Source: an uncultured Bacteroidales bacterium
GTDB taxonomy: Bacteria; Bacteroidota; Bacteroidia; Bacteroidales; Bacteroidaceae
Assembly (NCBI GenBank): GCA_902786925.1
Contig: CADAEK010000009.1
Coordinates: forward strand, 1 to 64,000
Direction of reading: 5' to 3'
DNA: 64,000 nt
Both the position numbers and the translations under genes were made by a program. Under the pieces are notes generated by a model, which worked only from the letters and a program-made list of their open reading frames with translations, was not told the DNA's origin and did no database searches. Shown piece after piece: positions 62,703 through 64,000 of the stretch. Position 1 is the stretch's first letter. Each line of letters begins with the position of its first letter.

Positions 62703-62828
62703 CTATACAGCAATGTTCTTGGTGTTGAGACGATAAAGGATAAATACAGACATCACCAATAGCGCAACAATGCCAAGCGTTGTCAGTGGGTAGCTAAAGA
62801 GTCCCCAGAAGAACAGGATGAGCACCAT
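62703..62828 (-). CDS. 41-residue membrane-peptide frame, possible gene remnant
   Basis: ATG 62828 to TAG 62703 encodes MVLILFFWGLFSYPLTTLGI followed by a second hydrophobic stretch and the basic end RLNTKNIAV: two short membrane segments. The frame continues upstream without a stop only into the octamer repeats. It looks like the C-terminal piece of a membrane protein truncated by arrival of the repeat block, or a small gene. No promoter match was found. Confidence 0.4.
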   Translation of the reverse strand: MVLILFFWGLFSYPLTTLGIVALLVMSVFILYRLNTKNIAV

Positions 62829-62837
62829 GAGGACAAC

Positions 62838-63050
62838 ACAATTTCACAATTTCACACCGCTAGCCAACGTTTGTAGCAGCGAGAGCAGAGTCAAGTGTAC
62901 TTGAACTATGCCGAGTCGCGCCCAAACTTCAGCGAAGCTAATTACCAACGTTTGTAGCAGCAAGAGCAGAGTCAAGCAAACTCTCAACTGTCAACTCTCA
63001 ACTGTCAACTATCAACTGTCAACTGTCAACTATCAACTCTCAACTCAATA
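62838..63050 (+). repeat. Composite repeat block, copy 3
   Basis: CACAATTTCAC octamers, ACCGCTAGC, R1 (62864-62942), a truncated R1 (62945-62978), then TCAACTN heptamers to about 63050. Same order and orientation as 56351-56560. Confidence 0.88.
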
Positions 63051-63062
63051 AGCCTTTCAGCG

Positions 63063-64000
63063 TTAAAACGACACTGCTTTCAGCGTTCCATCCACAGGCT
63101 TCCAGTAGCCATCATATTCAGTGCCATAGGAGAAGATGTCTGTCTTGCAGATTAAGCTCATCCGGAACTCCTTCTGCTGCTTGTAGCCCTTCACTTCCAC
63201 CCCCTCTGGCAACATCGACGCGATGTCGTCGTCCAGTCGTTTCACCAGCTCGTAGTCCATCTTCGCATCCTCCTTCAGCACAAGGTGAGCGACCACTTGG
63301 GGATTATTTTTAGTATCGTTATTGATAGCCACCACAAGACTCTCCTTGACATCCCTATCTTGACGCAGACGGTTGGCAATGTCGAAGAGGTAAACACGGG
63401 TGCCGTCGGGAGCTACTACATGCTTTCCCATGCGCCCATAGAAATAGACCACTCCGTCCTCATCCATCTCACAGAGGTCTCCTGTATGCACCCAACCGTC
63501 ATCGGTAGAATAGCGCATCAAGTGTCCATCATCCAGATATCCAGCCATATGAGTAGGCGTTTTCACCCACAACTCGCCACGCTGTCCATATCCCAACTCT
63601 TGACCATTCTCGTCGAAGATGCCCACTGTGAGGCCAGGATAAGGGATGCCCACACTATTGACCAGCTTATCTTTTTTCTTCTCATCCATTCCCGGACGAT
63701 AGTCAACGGTGATGACAGAGAACACCTCGCTCTGCCCATAGCCCGACACGATGCCCGTTGGCGATTTGCAGTAGCGCAAGAGCTTGTTCATCCATGCCAG
63801 CTTCTCCGGCGTGCATCCTTCGCCACCCATGAAAGGCAGCACGAAATGGCTAAGGTCCACCTCCTCACCTGCTTCAATGCGCTGTTCCACATCGCGGAAG
63901 AATCCGGTCCACATCGGCCCACCCGTCAGCACCGCGCTGGGGCGTATCTTCTTGACATAACTGTTGAACAGCTTCTGGCTCAGACGTGGTTCCAGATAGA
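63063..64000 (-). CDS. AMP-dependent synthetase/ligase, C-terminal part (cut by window edge)
   Basis: At least 312 residues of an adenylate-forming (ANL) enzyme remain; the frame is open to the right edge, so the start lies outside. Visible core motifs are VLTGGPMW, SGYGQSE (A5-like), RGELWVKTPTHMAGYLDD and WVHTGDLCEMDEDGVVYFYG (A7). The A8 position reads GRMGKHV instead of the common GRxKD, and the usual late catalytic lysine segment near KGYKQQKEFRM is only partly conserved. It activates a carboxylic acid, probably to a CoA ester. Substrate unknown. Confidence 0.85.
   Translation of the reverse strand, partial: YLEPRLSQKLFNSYVKKIRPSAVLTGGPMWTGFFRDVEQRIEAGEEVDLSHFVLPFMGGEGCTPEKLAWMNKLLRYCKSPTGIVSGYGQSEVFSVITVDYRPGMDEKKKDKLVNSVGIPYPGLTVGIFDENGQELGYGQRGELWVKTPTHMAGYLDDGHLMRYSTDDGWVHTGDLCEMDEDGVVYFYGRMGKHVVAPDGTRVYLFDIANRLRQDRDVKESLVVAINNDTKNNPQVVAHLVLKEDAKMDYELVKRLDDDIASMLPEGVEVKGYKQQKEFRMSLICKTDIFSYGTEYDGYWKPVDGTLKAVSF

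Overview
The window reads as a chromosomal segment of a Bacteroidales bacterium, most likely Prevotella or a close relative from a gut, oral or rumen niche. The grounds are: repeated promoters of the Bacteroidota type (TTTG, about 19-21 nt, then TAnnTTTG), few Shine-Dalgarno sequences, a tmRNA whose tag ends in YALAA, an Obg with a long acidic tail, a DUF4831 protein, and secreted plant-polysaccharide hydrolases. Species cannot be fixed from the sequence alone.

Layout. 1-1.7 kb: the cut-off start of a probable RelE/HigB-type toxin, then a 59-codon gene overlapping a zeta-toxin-like kinase. 1.7-3.3 kb: gene-free and repeat-rich. 3.3-10.3 kb: alanine:cation symporter, cation/proton antiporter, tmRNA, MscS channel and a HAD phosphatase. 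10.3-20.7 kb: a hemicellulose block on the minus strand (GH43-CBM6-GH43-CBM6, GH8, GH97, GH31) preceded by an MFS transporter. No SusC/SusD pair or hybrid regulator is present. 20.7-28.9 kb: aquaporin, DUF4831, Nnr, then Hpt, Adk, Obg, PgeF and a HAD phosphatase. 29-33 kb: small genes, a cluster of eight tRNAs, and a 25-codon membrane-peptide gene with its own promoters. 33-42.6 kb: a giant alpha-2-macroglobulin-like protein, then 4-alpha-glucanotransferase coupled to an M15-like DUF5715 protein. 42.7-53.2 kb: a lone cytosine methyltransferase overlapping a sodium:solute symporter, a 1.5k-residue protein containing two complete sensor histidine kinases in tandem, a MATE exporter and a flavoprotein. 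53.5-64 kb: tRNA-Val, dnaX, trmB, mrp, an RluA-like pseudouridine synthase, a phospho-sugar mutase, a two-domain esterase and an AMP-dependent synthetase cut by the window edge.

How genes work together. The GH43/GH8/GH97/GH31 block, with the two-domain esterase at 61-62.6 kb, fits stepwise breakdown of substituted xylan: deacetylation, arabinose and xylose removal, and trimming of xylo-oligosaccharides and alpha-linked side sugars. MalQ and the phospho-sugar mutase serve glucan metabolism. Core information genes (dnaX, trmB, obg, adk, hpt, tRNAs, tmRNA) are scattered among them.

Intergenic DNA is unusually structured. It has in-phase arrays with units of 7, 8, 9, 11, 22, 23 and 24 bp, three arrays of short palindromes, and two dispersed composite repeats. 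The strongest candidates for something undescribed are the tandem double kinase (45.6-50.2 kb), the matched inverted copies of a 3 x 24-bp palindrome array (20.9 and 53.4 kb), and the 25-codon membrane peptide next to the tRNA cluster.
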